From assembly GCA_014529385.2 (NCBI GenBank), contig CM043947.1, forward strand, positions 123,956,891 to 124,020,890: 64,000 bases of DNA. The letters run 5' to 3'. The translations under genes were made by a program, and so were the position numbers. This stretch comes from Adiantum capillus-veneris. Taxonomy: Eukaryota; Streptophyta; Polypodiopsida; Polypodiales; Pteridaceae. Positions 13,273-24,576 of this stretch are shown piece by piece; positions within the stretch are counted from its first letter, which is position 1, and every line of letters starts with the position of its first letter. The notes below the pieces were generated by a model that searched no databases, was not told the DNA's origin, and was given only the letters and a program-made list of their open reading frames with translations.

Positions 13273-14484
13273 TCAAGTGGGTTGCCCAACCCCGCTGGTC
13301 ATCATTTGATGTACATCGGGCACCATTCCCCTATCAAAGTACAGCTTGAGCCGTACACCATTTACCATGTGCCTGAGAAGGTTACCATTGGCTCTCACCA
13401 GCTGATAGGTTCCATTTGGAAAGTCCTTTTGCACTTTGTACGGACCCGTCCATTTCTTTTTGAACTTCTTCTGGAAGGTGAAGTCCAAGTAGCTCTCATA
13501 CTTCATTAGTAGATCCCTTTCTTCTATCTTTTTTTCTGGCAGACTCTCATTGACGTTGGCCATTCTCCTTTCCCGCTGCTTCACATAGTAGTCTGTTGCT
13601 GCCTCTCTATCCATCTGCAATGCCTCAAGGCTGACAATCCTATCTTGTAAGACAGCTTGGGGAGTGGCGTTGATGCGCCACATACCTTTCAAATCACCCA
13701 ACTGTGCATGCACTGGCAGCACTGCCTCCTTACCATAAACCAACTCAAATGGAGTAAAGTTGGTCGCCACTTTGTAGGACGTCCTGTAGGCCCATAGACA
13801 CTTTTCTAGATTGATCTCCCATTATGTCTCCTACTTATACACATACTTCGTGAGCATTTTGATGATTTTTCCGTTGGCACTCTCCACCAAACCATTGCAT
13901 TGGGGATGATAAGGCGAGGAAAACCGAAGATGAATCTTTAGTTTTTCCACCAATGCCTGCATAAGCTTGCTTCTGAATCCTTGCCCTCTATCAGAAATGA
14001 GTATCCACGGCACTTTAAAACGACAACAAATGTTATCGAAAACAAAGTGGGCCACAGCCTATGCATTCACCTCCTTCACAACTTTGGACTCGACCCACCT
14101 TGTAAGGTAGTCGATGGCAACCACGACATACTTCTTACCACTTGTAGACTTAGGGAGTAGACCGATGGCATCCAAACCCCATTTTGCAAAATCATTTTGA
14201 GCAATAATCGCTCACTGCGACTCAGCTGTCAAACGCCTCTCTCCTATAGTCTGACATTCATGGCAGGTCGTGCACCAATAGTGCACATCCTTCACTACTG
14301 AAGGCCACCGAAAACCTGCTCTCAACACTCAAAACAGTACTTGACCTTTTCCCTGGTGTCCGCTCTCCTCATGACAGTTCTCCAGCACCAAGTTAATCTC
14401 TTCTTTATAGAGCACTCTCCTCAGCACCCCGTCTCTGCCGTAAGTCATTAGGTCTTCACCTACTAGTGTAAATTTGCGTACTTT
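13273..14484 (-). pseudogene. Integrase (broken), Tat-like gypsy element
   Basis: Integrase joins the cDNA to host DNA. Reading the minus strand downward: an H-H-C-C zinc module ending C-H-E-C (near 14,270), G-L-D-A-I-G (first Asp), I-S-D-R-G (second Asp, about 13,996) and V-E-S-A-N-G (catalytic Glu, about 13,890), then the core tail and a C-terminal K-W-T-G-P-Y-K-V segment (about 13,440) that ends at 13273. Stops interrupt it near 14,330 (TGA), 14,215 (TGA), 14,060 (TAG) and about 13,830 (TAG and TAA). All three catalytic residues survive but no intact protein can be made. Confidence 0.8.
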
Positions 14485-15000
14485 CTAAACTATCCTCCTC
14501 CTTTGCAGTTTAGAGAAACCTTGAGGACATTGTCCTGTATCCAAGAAATCTTCCACCTCCTTCAATGACTCCCTACCTGTGTATGTGGTCGGGGCCACAT
14601 ATATACCTGCAACATGTACCTGCACCTTACTGCTTGCTAGTTGGTCTACCTCTTGGTTGTGCTCTCTCTTCACATGCTCGAAGTGAATTTCTCTAAAGAA
14701 CTTCAACAACTTCTTGATGGCAAAGAACCAATGATTTAAGGAATCTTGTTTTACCTGCCATTGGCCTAGCAGTTGCTTGATGACCAAGAATGCATCGCCT
14801 TTGACCACCAACCTGGAAATGCCGAACTCTATGCATTGTTTCAAACCTAGATGGAGGGCAAGATATTCTGCTTCATTGTTGGTATGGACATCCTCTAAAT
14901 CATAGGGTTTTGAGATGATTACCTTGCCGCGTGGATCGTGTATCACCACACCTCCACCAGCTTTCTGTATCACCCTCCTATATGCACCATCAAACCACAC
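14485..15000 (-). CDS. Archaeal-type second RNase H domain (partial frame)
   Basis: An open 171-codon frame carries F-D-G-A (residue 4 Asp), N-N-E-A-E-Y (Glu), K-G-D-A (Asp) and H-N-Q-E-V-D (Asp), the D-E-D-D metal-binding set of RNase HI, plus L-G-Q-W and R-E-H-N signatures of the plant-type RVT_3 family. It lies between the usual gypsy RNase H and the integrase, exactly where Tat elements carry an acquired archaeal-like RNase H. It is joined upstream by a frame change near 15,000 and was once part of the polyprotein. The enzyme would remove RNA from the RNA-DNA hybrid. Confidence 0.8.
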   Translation of the reverse strand: MWFDGAYRRVIQKAGGGVVIHDPRGKVIISKPYDLEDVHTNNEAEYLALHLGLKQCIEFGISRLVVKGDAFLVIKQLLGQWQVKQDSLNHWFFAIKKLLKFFREIHFEHVKREHNQEVDQLASSKVQVHVAGIYVAPTTYTGRESLKEVEDFLDTGQCPQGFSKLQRRRIV

Positions 15001-16257
15001 GGTAAAAGTCCAATCAGGTCAGGCTCCTCTTTGGCTTCATCTCGTACTACTCTTGGATAAATTGGCAAATCCACTGCTTTGCTGACCAAAATGTCAGCCA
15101 AATGGCACCTACTTGTGTGGTCAATTTTGAACTCAAACTCGAATTCTTGCAACTCTATCACCCACTTCATGATCCGCTTTCCCGATTTTAAGTGTAACAC
15201 CACTTCAGGCAACAGATTGTTAGCCGTCAACACATAAAACTTACGCACAATAAGGTGCACTTTGAACTTTCTACAAGCAAAAACCAATGCCATGACCCAC
15301 TGCTCCGTTTCAGTATAAGCCACTTCTCCAGGACTTATCACCCTGATTTCAAGGTAGATAGGCTTATAGCTCCTTCCTAGCTTCTGCAACAACACCGCCC
15401 CAATAGCCACAGTACCTACTATCATTGACACATAGAAATCATCCTCTTGGCTTGGAGGGCACACCGTTGGCAGCTGAAACAAAATTTCTTTCACTCTATC
15501 AAAAGCTTCTTGAGCATCTTCATCCCATTCGAAATCATGCACCTGTTGAGCTCTCTTTTGGAGAGGATACACATACTGTGACAGCATCCAGAAAAAACGC
15601 GACAAGTACTTTGGCTTATGTACAAAGGAGGCCAAGCCTTGCGCACTAGCAGGAGGCTCCATCAAGACTAGCGCCTTGACCTTTTTCGGATCAGCCTCAA
15701 TTCCATTCTGTGACACCACATGACCTAGCAATTGCACTCGAGGTTGTGCTAGCTTGCACTTCTTAGGGTTTAATTGACCTCCTTCTTCGTCCAGCCTTTG
15801 AAAACATAGCCGGAGCTTTGACAGATGATCCACCCTTGAGCTGTAACACCCAATATCATCCATGAAAACCCTAATGAACCTGCCCAAGTAGGGAGCAAAC
15901 ACCCTATTCATCCAATCTTTGAAAGGTGGTGTCGGCATTCACTAAACCAAACGGCATCCTGCGATAGGCAAAGCATCCCCAAGGAGAGATAAATGTCGTC
16001 TTTAGCTGGTCTTCAAGCGCAATCCCTATCTGAAAGTACCCTGAAAATCCATCCATAATAGAGTACCTCTCATGACCCGCCACTTGATTTAAGATTTCAT
16101 CCTGGAACGGCAGTGGGTAGTGGTTTCTCTTGGTTGCCGCATTCAATGGCTTGTAATCAACGCACACCCGACATTTTCCATTCTTCTTAGGGGTGATAAC
16201 CACTGGAGAAACCCATTCGGACTCCTTCATGGGGTATATGATACCTACATCTAACAA
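14970..16257 (-). pseudogene. Reverse transcriptase and gypsy RNase H (broken)
   Basis: Two adjoining frames make one RT. The first (16257-15904) has W-V-S-P-V-V-I-T-P-K-K-N-G-K and Y-S-I-M-D-G-F-S-G-Y, the fingers and first catalytic Asp. After a frameshift near 15,930 the second (15938-14970) has F-M-D-D (about 15,860), the intact catalytic pair, followed by L-G-H-V-V-S, the thumb and the RNase H region with Y-T-E-T-E-Q. The first RNase H Asp is not evident where D-A-S is expected. Upstream, TGA at 16273-16275 separates this from the protease frame, in frame with it. Confidence 0.85.
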
Positions 16258-16272
16258 CTGGTTAATCTCCTT

Positions 16273-16944
16273 TCAAAGAGCCTCCTTCTGAATCTCTCCT
16301 AACCTCCTTAGCTTCTGTGCTTTTGGTTTGCAAACTTCTTTAAGAACTATCTTGTTCTCTGCACCCTTCGCTCCTCGTATATCCTCGTACTTCATTGCAA
16401 ATAAATTCGGAAAAGATGCACACAACTCAACAAAGCCTTCTCTCTCTTTCTTGGTTAAATCTTCGCTTAGCATAGCGGTTACCTCCTCCACACCTACGCC
16501 ACCAACCTGTGGTTGCACCTCTCCTTTTACATGGGAGCCTTCAATAGTAACCCCAAACAATTCGGCATCTATCTTTAGCATATCATCTTCGCTTTCCTCT
16601 TCTTCAGTATCTCTGTAGCCCTCATCATAGGTTGTCTCGGTCTCATACTCATAGCTTGTTGTATCATCTTTATCTTTTTCTGCCACAGGGTGAAAACGAC
16701 TCTCTTTGGTCTTTAAATTAAGCACCACTTGTCTCCCTCTTTCCTTGTCAGGCAAGGTGAACACCCTACTCCCCCAATCCTGCTTAGCCCCTATTGCAAG
16801 TAACCATGGCCTACCTAAGATGATTGGATAAGCATTGTCACCCACTTTCATCACAAAGAAATTGATTAAGCACTCAATGCCCATCACTTTCACTCTTACA
16901 TCTTGAGCCACACCCAAACACGTGGCTTTGGTATGGTTAGCCAT
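16273..16944 (-). pseudogene. Protease C-terminal half and linker to RT
   Basis: The frame starts in the second half of the retropepsin: I-I-L-G-R-P-W-L is the flap-distal loop typical of gypsy protease. An acidic linker rich in Glu/Asp follows (about residues 95-125), then the approach to RT (L-C-A-S-F-P-N-L-F-A). It is out of frame with the protease N-terminal half (frameshift near 16,950) and ends at TGA 16273-16275, after which the same frame continues into RT. A very similar segment lies on the plus strand at 60,961, showing the two elements are related. Confidence 0.8.
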
Positions 16945-18397
16945 CTCATGCGTACATTTGATTTAGCTACTGCTTTGACCCCTATTTCCTTCATTGTAGC
17001 CTCCGTCATGACGCAAACTTGTGCTACACCATCTATATAGGCCTGAACCTGCATCCTCTTTTCAATGACCGCATCCACTAGAGGAAGGACATCCGTCGGG
17101 CTACTCACGCTCAATGCCATGTTTTGTATTGCATGCACATTCCCCTTGGCCTTTGGCAGCCTCGTGCGGACACTTGTAGACCACTGTCTTCGTAGCTTGG
17201 GATTTAAAGCCAACAACTGACCAAAGGTTATGTTAGCCTTCTTATTTTGAACATCGCTTACCAAGTCATATTCCGTGTAGCCGCAACCTAGTTGAAAGTC
17301 TGCTTGCTTGATTTTGCGACGCCTCCTCTTCTTGCTAGTTTCCGGCTGCTCCTTGCCTTCATACACTTTCTCCTTACCTTTACGGGCCCTCGTCTCTCGC
17401 TTGGTTTCTGTCTCTCTTTCCATCCTTGCTCTTTTTTTGGCCAAAACTTCAACATCTTGCTTATCCACTCCAATGATATTCACCCTAGGGACTTCACCAC
17501 CATCCTGAGGAGCTGGCTGCACCTGATTCTCGACTACCTGCTCTCTCGGGCCATTGAGTTGTGCTTGGCCTCTACCTCTGCCAAACAGTGGATAAATACC
17601 GCATCTTTCTCTTAGCGAATGAGGGCAATCTGGTGCGTAGTGTCCTTCATCACCGCAATTGTAACACCGGCCTTTCCCTGCCCCTTGCTCCTCTAGGTTG
17701 ACCTCTTCCATCACGCTTAGCCGCAATTCTTGCATTTGCTCAGACAAATCCTGCACGGTTTGCACCCAATTTTGTGGCACAACGGCTACACCTCGATTTG
17801 CAGGGTTCTCATCATGAACATCATCCCTCGGACCCTGAGGTTGGACCATCGCTTCATAGCCCGACACGCCTTGTTCAATCTTCTTTTGGATTTTTCTGCT
17901 TTTTGCCTTTGCGATGGCCACTGCACCATTATAGTTTTCTAGGCTCTCAAAATCCACTTTCTCCCTCACTTTAGGATGTAGGCATGCCATGAATTTATCG
18001 AGCTTAAAGTAGGAGCCAGTGGCCAATTGCATGGCACCCGCTTACTCTGCTAGCAAACTTCAAAACGATCCAAAAACAAACTGAACTCTTCACTTACATC
18101 CTGCTTGAGCGCCTTCAGTTTGGCATCCATCTCCACTAGGGACGCCTCTTTGCAGAAATCATGTAGAAAATGCGCCCGTAGAGCCGACCAAGCATGCCTC
18201 GGCTCACATTCTAAAGCTTCATACCATATCTTTGCCCTCCCGCACATCACCAAAGGAAATGTCTGCATCTCGTTGTCCTCGTTCGGCATGCGTAGCGACA
18301 GCATATACAACTCATAATCTGCAACCCACTCATCAGGATTTTCATCACCTGTAAAAATTGGCCCATAGCTTCGAGACGTCATGTCGACCAACACCAA
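16896..18397 (-). pseudogene. Gag and N-terminal protease of the Tat-like element
   Basis: Two frames form gag: 18397-18050 (capsid-like, with F-L-D-R-F-E-V near its end) and, after a frameshift near 18,040, 18032-16896. The second has L-H-P-K-V-R-E, a zinc knuckle C-Y-N-C-G-D-E-G-H-Y-A-P-D-C (about residues 132-145), a long basic Lys/Arg linker (about residues 215-250), and the protease start Y-I-D-G-V-A-Q-V-C. The usual catalytic triplet is D-G/S/T-G; here Val replaces the second Gly, which should impair the protease. Gag packages the RNA in virus-like particles. Confidence 0.8.
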
Positions 18398-18440
18398 AAA
18401 CTACTCTCTCTTCACTTAACTGGGAGCAATTAGTGTGCTC

Positions 18441-18456
18441 CTCAGTGGGGGCACCA
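18441..18456 (-). other. Candidate primer binding site
   Basis: On the minus strand TGGTGCCCCCACTGAG begins 5 bases after the 5' LTR. A related TGGCACCCCCATCAAG stands at the same place in the older gypsy element (about 25,470-25,486), so the position is conserved. I could not name the matching tRNA. Confidence 0.5.
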
Positions 18457-18461
18457 GAAGA

Positions 18462-18689
18462 TGGAGAGGGGGAATGGGGAGCACGCCCAACGCACTAACA
18501 CGACTGCCTCCTATATCCCAGGGCACACACTGCACCCCAATCCACTGGAAGACCAACTTCGAGCGATGCACCGTCGACCAACCAACTCAAAACAATATCT
18601 CTTCAACGCGTGCGCACCTGCACGGAGCACCACCTGACAACGCACACACCCTTGCAGCGGTTCTATGCTCTCCCACACACTCAAATCAC

Positions 18690-18746
<57 letters not shown>

Positions 18747-20293
18747 CCACTTCATCGGGGGGCAACACCTGACACACACACCCGCACGCACACACACGAG
18801 AGCCAAAGAGCAGGGGGGAAAGGGGGGCGATACGACACCAAAATCAAATGCAATGGGGGCTTCTCTTCTTCATTCACACCACAAATAAGTACAACACCGT
18901 CGTCGCAACCGGCGCACACCAAGGGCGAGCCCCGATCCAGCCATACACAAAGGTTTCCATGAGACCTGCTCCTCATGAGCTTTCCCCAGCTTCTAACGAG
19001 CGAGCCCTCGAAGGCCTTTTCCTCTGCAAAGTGCTTGCTCTTTTCGTGCCGCTTCACTTACCATGCCTCTCGGCTTCGACTGCCGAGCCCGAGCGTATGA
19101 AGATCTTCCTCCCCTTTTCCTTCGCCAAGAAGCTCCTTCCTCTCCTGCGGCTTCGATTCGCCAAGCGCACACAAGAAAACACCTCCTCCTCTTCTTCTCC
19201 TCCTTCCACTCCTCCTCTTTGCCCTTTCTCTTTTCCAACCCCAAACTCCAGCCGAAAAAAAACTCTTCTCCTTTTCTTCGAAAATGGCTCCCCTTTCTTT
19301 TTCTTCCTCTTCCCTTTTCAAAGCAAAGAAAAACTCCTTTTTTTGGGCAGTAGCGCATGGCGCCCCTGCCCTTAGGTTTTCTTTTGGGAGTTTTTCTTCC
19401 TTCTTTCTTTCGAGCAAACTCCACCAAAGCTAAGGCTAACCTTATTTTCCCTTTTTGAATTTATAGCCAAGGGGGTTTTAGGCCTGGTTTCCCCACACCG
19501 TCGGTGCTCGTATGTGCACGAGTTTTTTGAATCCCCTTCTCTCCAAGACACACCTCTTGAGAAATTTTTCCGTATTTCGAACATTCCACATCCTCTCATC
19601 GCAAGTTGCCCAATTGGAACAAAAATCAAGCTTGCCCTCTTCTTCTGCCGTGATTGTCTGTCCACTTGAAGTGGGCGCATCTCGATGCCCCTGACTCCGA
19701 TTGACCATCCACCAATTTTGGCTGACCCCCCACGTTGCATGCGATTTTCCAGGACCCGAGCGAGCTCAAAGATATCTTTTTCATCATGCCTATCGACGTG
19801 GCCCGATGAGCAAGTACCCGACCCCCAACAAATATTCCTCAGGCCATAACTTGCCCGTTGGAGCTCCGAATGGCAAACCAAAAAGACCGGAATGCTTCAC
19901 AACTTGAGTTTTACATGTGTATCCACTTATCCCAGTTTTGGCCACCTGTCTGTACCTGCCCTGCTCGTCGGGACCTGCGAAGCCTTCTAACTTCGGACTG
20001 ACATATCTTTCACACTAAAGCCCTGTTTGACGAGTCGTCTGGACGAGCTTCTAGAGCATCTTGAACACCACATTTCGGGGCCCCTTCCACATATCTCGAA
20101 CACTTTGACTTGCAGTCCCAATCAGCCCACTTTGAAGGCCCCCTACCCTAAAAAAACACTTTAAGCATGCATTTTCGTTGCCAGTGTCCTGTTGAGGTCT
20201 CCCACACTGGCTTTAGCCCTCTACCATGCACCTGTTAGCACCCTTTGCACTGCATAGCACACTTTACAGCACGGACCAACTTTGGCTGCACCA
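18462..20293 (-). repeat. 5' LTR of the Tat-like gypsy element
   Basis: This 1832 bp partner of 11280-13105 has the same ends and a longer (CT)n run at 18692-18742, which explains part of the length difference. Base differences between the copies are scattered, indicating an old insertion. Confidence 0.9.
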
Positions 20294-21070
20294 CCGTGTA
20301 TGTGGGAGGTTGCTTTGTAGCGAAATGAAAGTGATGGTGATAGATCCTAAGTGCTCGCTCTATCTCACTTTTCTTTATAGAGAATGAGGTTGGTTTATTG
20401 GTGAAGATTTCAATTGTGGGAAGTTGTCGGTCTGCCATTGGTTTTCCACCTTTTAACAACTTTAGGGTAGCTGCAACTTGACCCTCTATGATTTTTACTT
20501 CTAACGGGTAGTCATTCAAATCTAAAATGGTTGCCATCCCTTCTTCTGTGATGTTGTGTAGGAGCTCATAAGTCCTTTCGTAGTCCACACCACAGGGTCC
20601 TAGCTCTATGCAGTCCTTGAGGAAAATTTTGTCTCCCAAAGTGGCCTACGTGCCTCTTCTAATTTAGCAAGGTCCTGATCTTCCTTTGGCAACATTTAGA
20701 CTTCTACTTTGGATCCTTCTGCGTGTTTGAAGGTGCCATGGTAAACAACGACATGTTGACTCTCTAGTTGCTCCTTTGCAAGCCATGTGACATTTGCTTC
20801 TTTTAGTGAGTCTTCCTCTATCTGATATGGTGGAAGCTCGGCCAACTTCTCGTTCCTGGTCTTCTTCTTTGGAGCTCTTGAAGTAGATGAGAGTGAACCT
20901 GAAAGATTATCACCAAATTTGTGGGTGTGACCAATTCTAGCAGATCGCAACCAAGTAGAAAAGCTAACAAGGCAAAAAATAGCACTAAAAAGTACAACTC
21001 TTGCAAACTTTATGCAAATTGGTGCCAAATTGAATGCATCGGAAGTGTATGAGTTGTAGGTGAGGTGCAA
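20294..21070 (-). pseudogene. Unrecognised minus-strand coding remnant
   Basis: Minus-strand frames at 21070-20696 and 20639-20294 read as one protein broken by a TAA near 20,695 and a frame change near 20,640. The first has a hydrophobic stretch near residues 20-40 (A-R-V-V-L-F-S-A-I-F-C-L-V) and then a Lys-rich segment. The second is soluble-looking, with D-L-N-D-Y-P-L-E-V-K and a terminal F-S-I-K-K-S-E-I-E. The 20639 frame runs on into the LTR, but that part is LTR sequence. I do not recognise the family. It abuts the 5' LTR, so it may be the N-terminal part of a gene split by the element. Confidence 0.3.
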
Positions 21071-21314
21071 AACGTTTGATAGATTTTGGACACTTGCGGT
21101 GAGAGTTATGGGAAATTTTGTATCTGCTTTATCGCTTTCAGGGCTTTTGGAGAATGATGAATTTATGATGTGCCAAACTTGATGAAACTTGTCAAGGTAA
21201 TTTATTTGAACCCTATGAAGATTTTTGTATCCATAAATGGAAAGCTAGGTCCTTCCTTTAGCATTTCTATCTTAGGCATGCCTAAGATGGATATGGCTAA
21301 TTTTGGACCATTCT

Positions 21315-21804
21315 GTGCATATGTCAATTTGATAGGCTATGGAGTGTTAATTCTTGGTGCGTGACCAAGTTTGGGCTCATTTTATAGGGCTAAAGTAAAA
21401 TATGGCCACTTTTAGTTTCTTTGTTGCGGTAAAGTGCATTTATAAGTATATGCATGAAAAAAGTGTACCAGTGTGATGTAGGATTTGTGATGGGTAAGTG
21501 GATCATGCCAATGTGAAAATGTGTGCAAAACATTCTTCCAACCTAAATGATCATGTTAGGTGCATATGTCAATTTGATAGGCTATGGAGTGTTAATTCTT
21601 GGTGCGTGACCAAGTTTGGGCTCATTTGACAGGGCTAAAGTTAATTATGGCCACTTTTAGTTTCTTTGTTGCGGTAAAGTGCATTTATAAGTATATGCAT
21701 GAAGAAAGTGTACCATTGTGATGTAGGATTTGTGATGGGTAAGGGGATCATGCCAATGTGAAAATGTGTGCAAAAAATTCTTCCAACTTAGAAGATCATG
21801 TTAG
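21315..21804. repeat. 245 bp tandem direct duplication
   Basis: 21315-21559 and 21560-21804 are near-identical, head to tail, both starting gtgcatatgtcaatttg. A few substitutions separate them (for example 'gtgtaccagtgtg' against 'gtgtaccattgtg'). No gene is involved. Confidence 0.93.
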
Positions 21805-23100
21805 GTGCACCTAAGATAAAATTTACAATCTCTTGTCATTTAAGCCCTAATCTTTCCATATTTAGCTTGTACTATGTTTGTTATGAAGGTTGAAGCCCCT
21901 AGTTGTGTTTCTTGTTTCTTGCTCTAGGTGTAGCTCTCAACGAGGTTGACAATCCTCTTTTGAGTCGAGCTTGACTTGGAGTCACTAACCATTAGTTGTG
22001 TGCCCACTCAAGGTTGGTGAAGGTCCAATGTATTGTATAGAGTGCCCCCTTTGAATTTGAGGTCAAACAAATCAATATTTTGCACTATAGTGAAAAATGT
22101 AACTTTGTGGTGAGGATATGGTCATTTTGTCGTATATTGTTGATGATTGGGACTCCAATGCACCACTAATTATCCACAGTTTCACAACATGATGGCCCCA
22201 ACACAGATGTAAAATCTGGTCCAGATCTGGCCCCTTTATCTTTGGCGTGTTGAAGATGCTACATTATCCTTTCTGAAATATTTTGCATCTTTGATCTTGG
22301 CAATGTGTTCCCCCACTAGTAATGAGGCCATGGTTCATCCTTGGTGCAATATGGATGTTTGGTGTGCCCCCTTTAGCTCTGTGGTCGGTAATGTGATAAT
22401 AAAAATGCTTCTAGACACAGTTAGGAAGTTACCTCTCATGCATGAGTGGGTAAGAGCTGGCAGACGGTGCGTAGGAGATTGTGGGAGGTCACCCAAATCC
22501 AAAACCTAGAGCTCTCTTTCTAAAGGCTAGAATGCAAATGAGAGGTAAAATGGCCTAAGGGACTATACATACCCCACGTCCCCCATCCAATACCTACCCA
22601 TTGAGCTCATTAGGCCTCACAGTCTACTCCAGGATCAAAATTTTTTAAAAACTGGCATCCGTGGACCTTTTTGTCTCGCAATTTTCTTCAGATGATTAGT
22701 AAGTAGAAGTGGTTGGCGAGTTTTTTTATTGGAATTGCTCCAAATTTTTTATGTCCTTTCCTTTGAGGTTCAAGATTTGGCGTTTGAGGTCGAAATCAAA
22801 TTCTAACATTCTTGCATATTTGGCATTTGAAGTCGTAATCCAATTCTAGCATTCTTGCTTATCTAATTTATTTGTTTGACTTTTATTAGCTTGTGTTAGC
22901 AAAAATAAAAGGAAATAAATTAAATCACTTAAAAAATTCCATTTGACATCCAAAAATACAAAAACACTTCTAATGTTATTATTTGGCCATATTCTTGTGG
23001 ACTGCTCCATTTTTATCATGATTTTGGTGTGACATGTATGTACAATATATAGTCACATCTCGGGTTATCATATTGTGTCTCCCATCCATTTCATTATTAA
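21805..23100. other. Non-coding spacer
   Basis: About 1.3 kb with no recognised coding content or repeat structure. Short frames are random-looking. The old gypsy remnant begins near its right end. Confidence 0.5.
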
Positions 23101-24576
23101 GGCATGTCATATTTTTTAGTAGTAAATTTTGCGCGTTAACATCCTAATTACTTCAAGACATTGACCTTTGTCTCTTTCACACAAATTTGTGCACCACTAT
23201 CAATGTATGTGTTTCCAACCCTCTTACCCTTTACGTTGACGTCGACAATTGGAAGGATGTCATCCATGTTTCAACCCGAAATTTCCCTGGCTAACTTTGC
23301 TTTGGAGTGCCTTTTACTTACCATTTTGGACCATTGCCGCCTTACCTTTGGTGCAAGATGCAGTCGTGGCCATGTAATCTTTGGTCCTTGCTCTGCCACA
23401 TCCAATGCTAGATCATATGGTCTAGAACTCTCCCCTAACTAAAATTTGGTGATGCCTATTTTCCATCGTGGCCTTGACGATCTCTTGCTAGTCTCTCCGT
23501 TCATGCTTCTCTCACCATGAGTTTGTGCAGTTTTCTCCCTCCTAGCTCTCTTGATAGTCATGGTTTCAAATGGTTCTACAAAGGTTACCTTCTCCTTACC
23601 CATATCTTTCAACTTTACTCTGGGTGGATCCACCACTACAACCTTTCCTTTCTCCTCTAACCTTATGATGTTTATAGGGCGATCATGTGGTGGTGCCGAT
23701 GGAAGAGGTGCAATGGATTCTTGTGGTGATGCCTGGGGTGGACATAGAATTTGTGATGGTGGGGCTGTTGCTTGTGGTGGAGGTGTTCTATTTCTAGGGG
23801 TTGACAATTGGTTTCTCCTACTTTCTCTTTTATAGTGTTCTTACAGTTTGGGGCATTAGTACATACCGTGACCATCTCCTCCATAGTTGTAGCAATGACT
23901 CCCTGTTTTGTCGTCATGCTCTCCTCGGGTCTTGATCTCTCTCCTAATTCCTTCTGTGTTGTATCAAGTGGACATACAAATTCTGCAGTCGATCACTAAT
24001 GTGGGCCATCATATCATGTTGGTCATTTCTTACCCCAGGAGCCACTGGTGGTTGTCGTGGTTGTTGGTCGACGTAATATTCTTGCTTCTATTGACTCGGT
24101 TTCTTTGGATTTCATCCCCATATTCGTGTACTTAAGGCGAGCAATCTCTATGGCTAGCTTGTACATAGCCACAAATCTACCGTTCACCTTCTCTTTGAGC
24201 AGCAACCACAAGCCATGCCTGAACTGGTCCTTTTTGAGGAAATATGGTGCAGCTCCCCTTTTGCCAGTAACTCAACCCACCGTTCCCATAAATCCACAAA
24301 GTTGGACTCATAGCTGGCATACTCTAAACGACACTCCTGCTTCAAATCTCTCAACTTGTCCCACAGCTTCTCTAAAGTGGTACCTCCCCCAAAGCGCCTC
24401 TTAAAAGCAATCTTTAAGAGCTCCCAATCATCCTTAGTTTCTTGTGGGAGTATGTTGTACCACAACCTACCTTCTAACTTCATGAGATGCTTGAAGATTT
24501 TAACCTGAGACTCATCTGTGTCTTTGTTGCTTACTACACATTCTACTTCAAAGTCATCTAAAAAATCTACTACCAA
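23100..24576 (-). pseudogene. Gag and protease start of the old gypsy element
   Basis: The 24576-24184 frame has a gag capsid signature (K-L-E-G-R-L-W-Y, F-K-R-R-F-G, L-W-D-K-L-R-D-L-K-Q). A frameshift near 24,255 moves into 24211-24023. Further down a zinc-knuckle-like C-Y-N-Y-G-G-D-G-H (about 23,895) has Tyr where the second Cys should be. A Pro-rich linker (23807-23439) follows, and near 23,190 the protease active site Y-I-D-S-G-A-Q-I-C-V is intact but soon meets stops. At least three frame changes make it non-functional. Confidence 0.75.

Larger units (their letters stand above)
11280..20293 (-). mobile_element. Degenerate Ty3/gypsy retrotransposon, Tat-like with dual RNase H
   Basis: Two long direct repeats (TGGAGAGG...GCACCA) flank a minus-strand gag-protease-RT-RNase H-archaeal RNase H-integrase series. 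Gene order is of the Ty3/gypsy type and the extra RNase H places it near the Tat group. A primer-site candidate and purine tract sit beside the expected LTRs. No five-base target duplication is visible: flanks are aaagt on the left and ccgtg on the right. The coding region has several frameshifts and stops, so it cannot act alone. Its LTR family is shared with the plus-strand element at 61,986. Confidence 0.88.
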
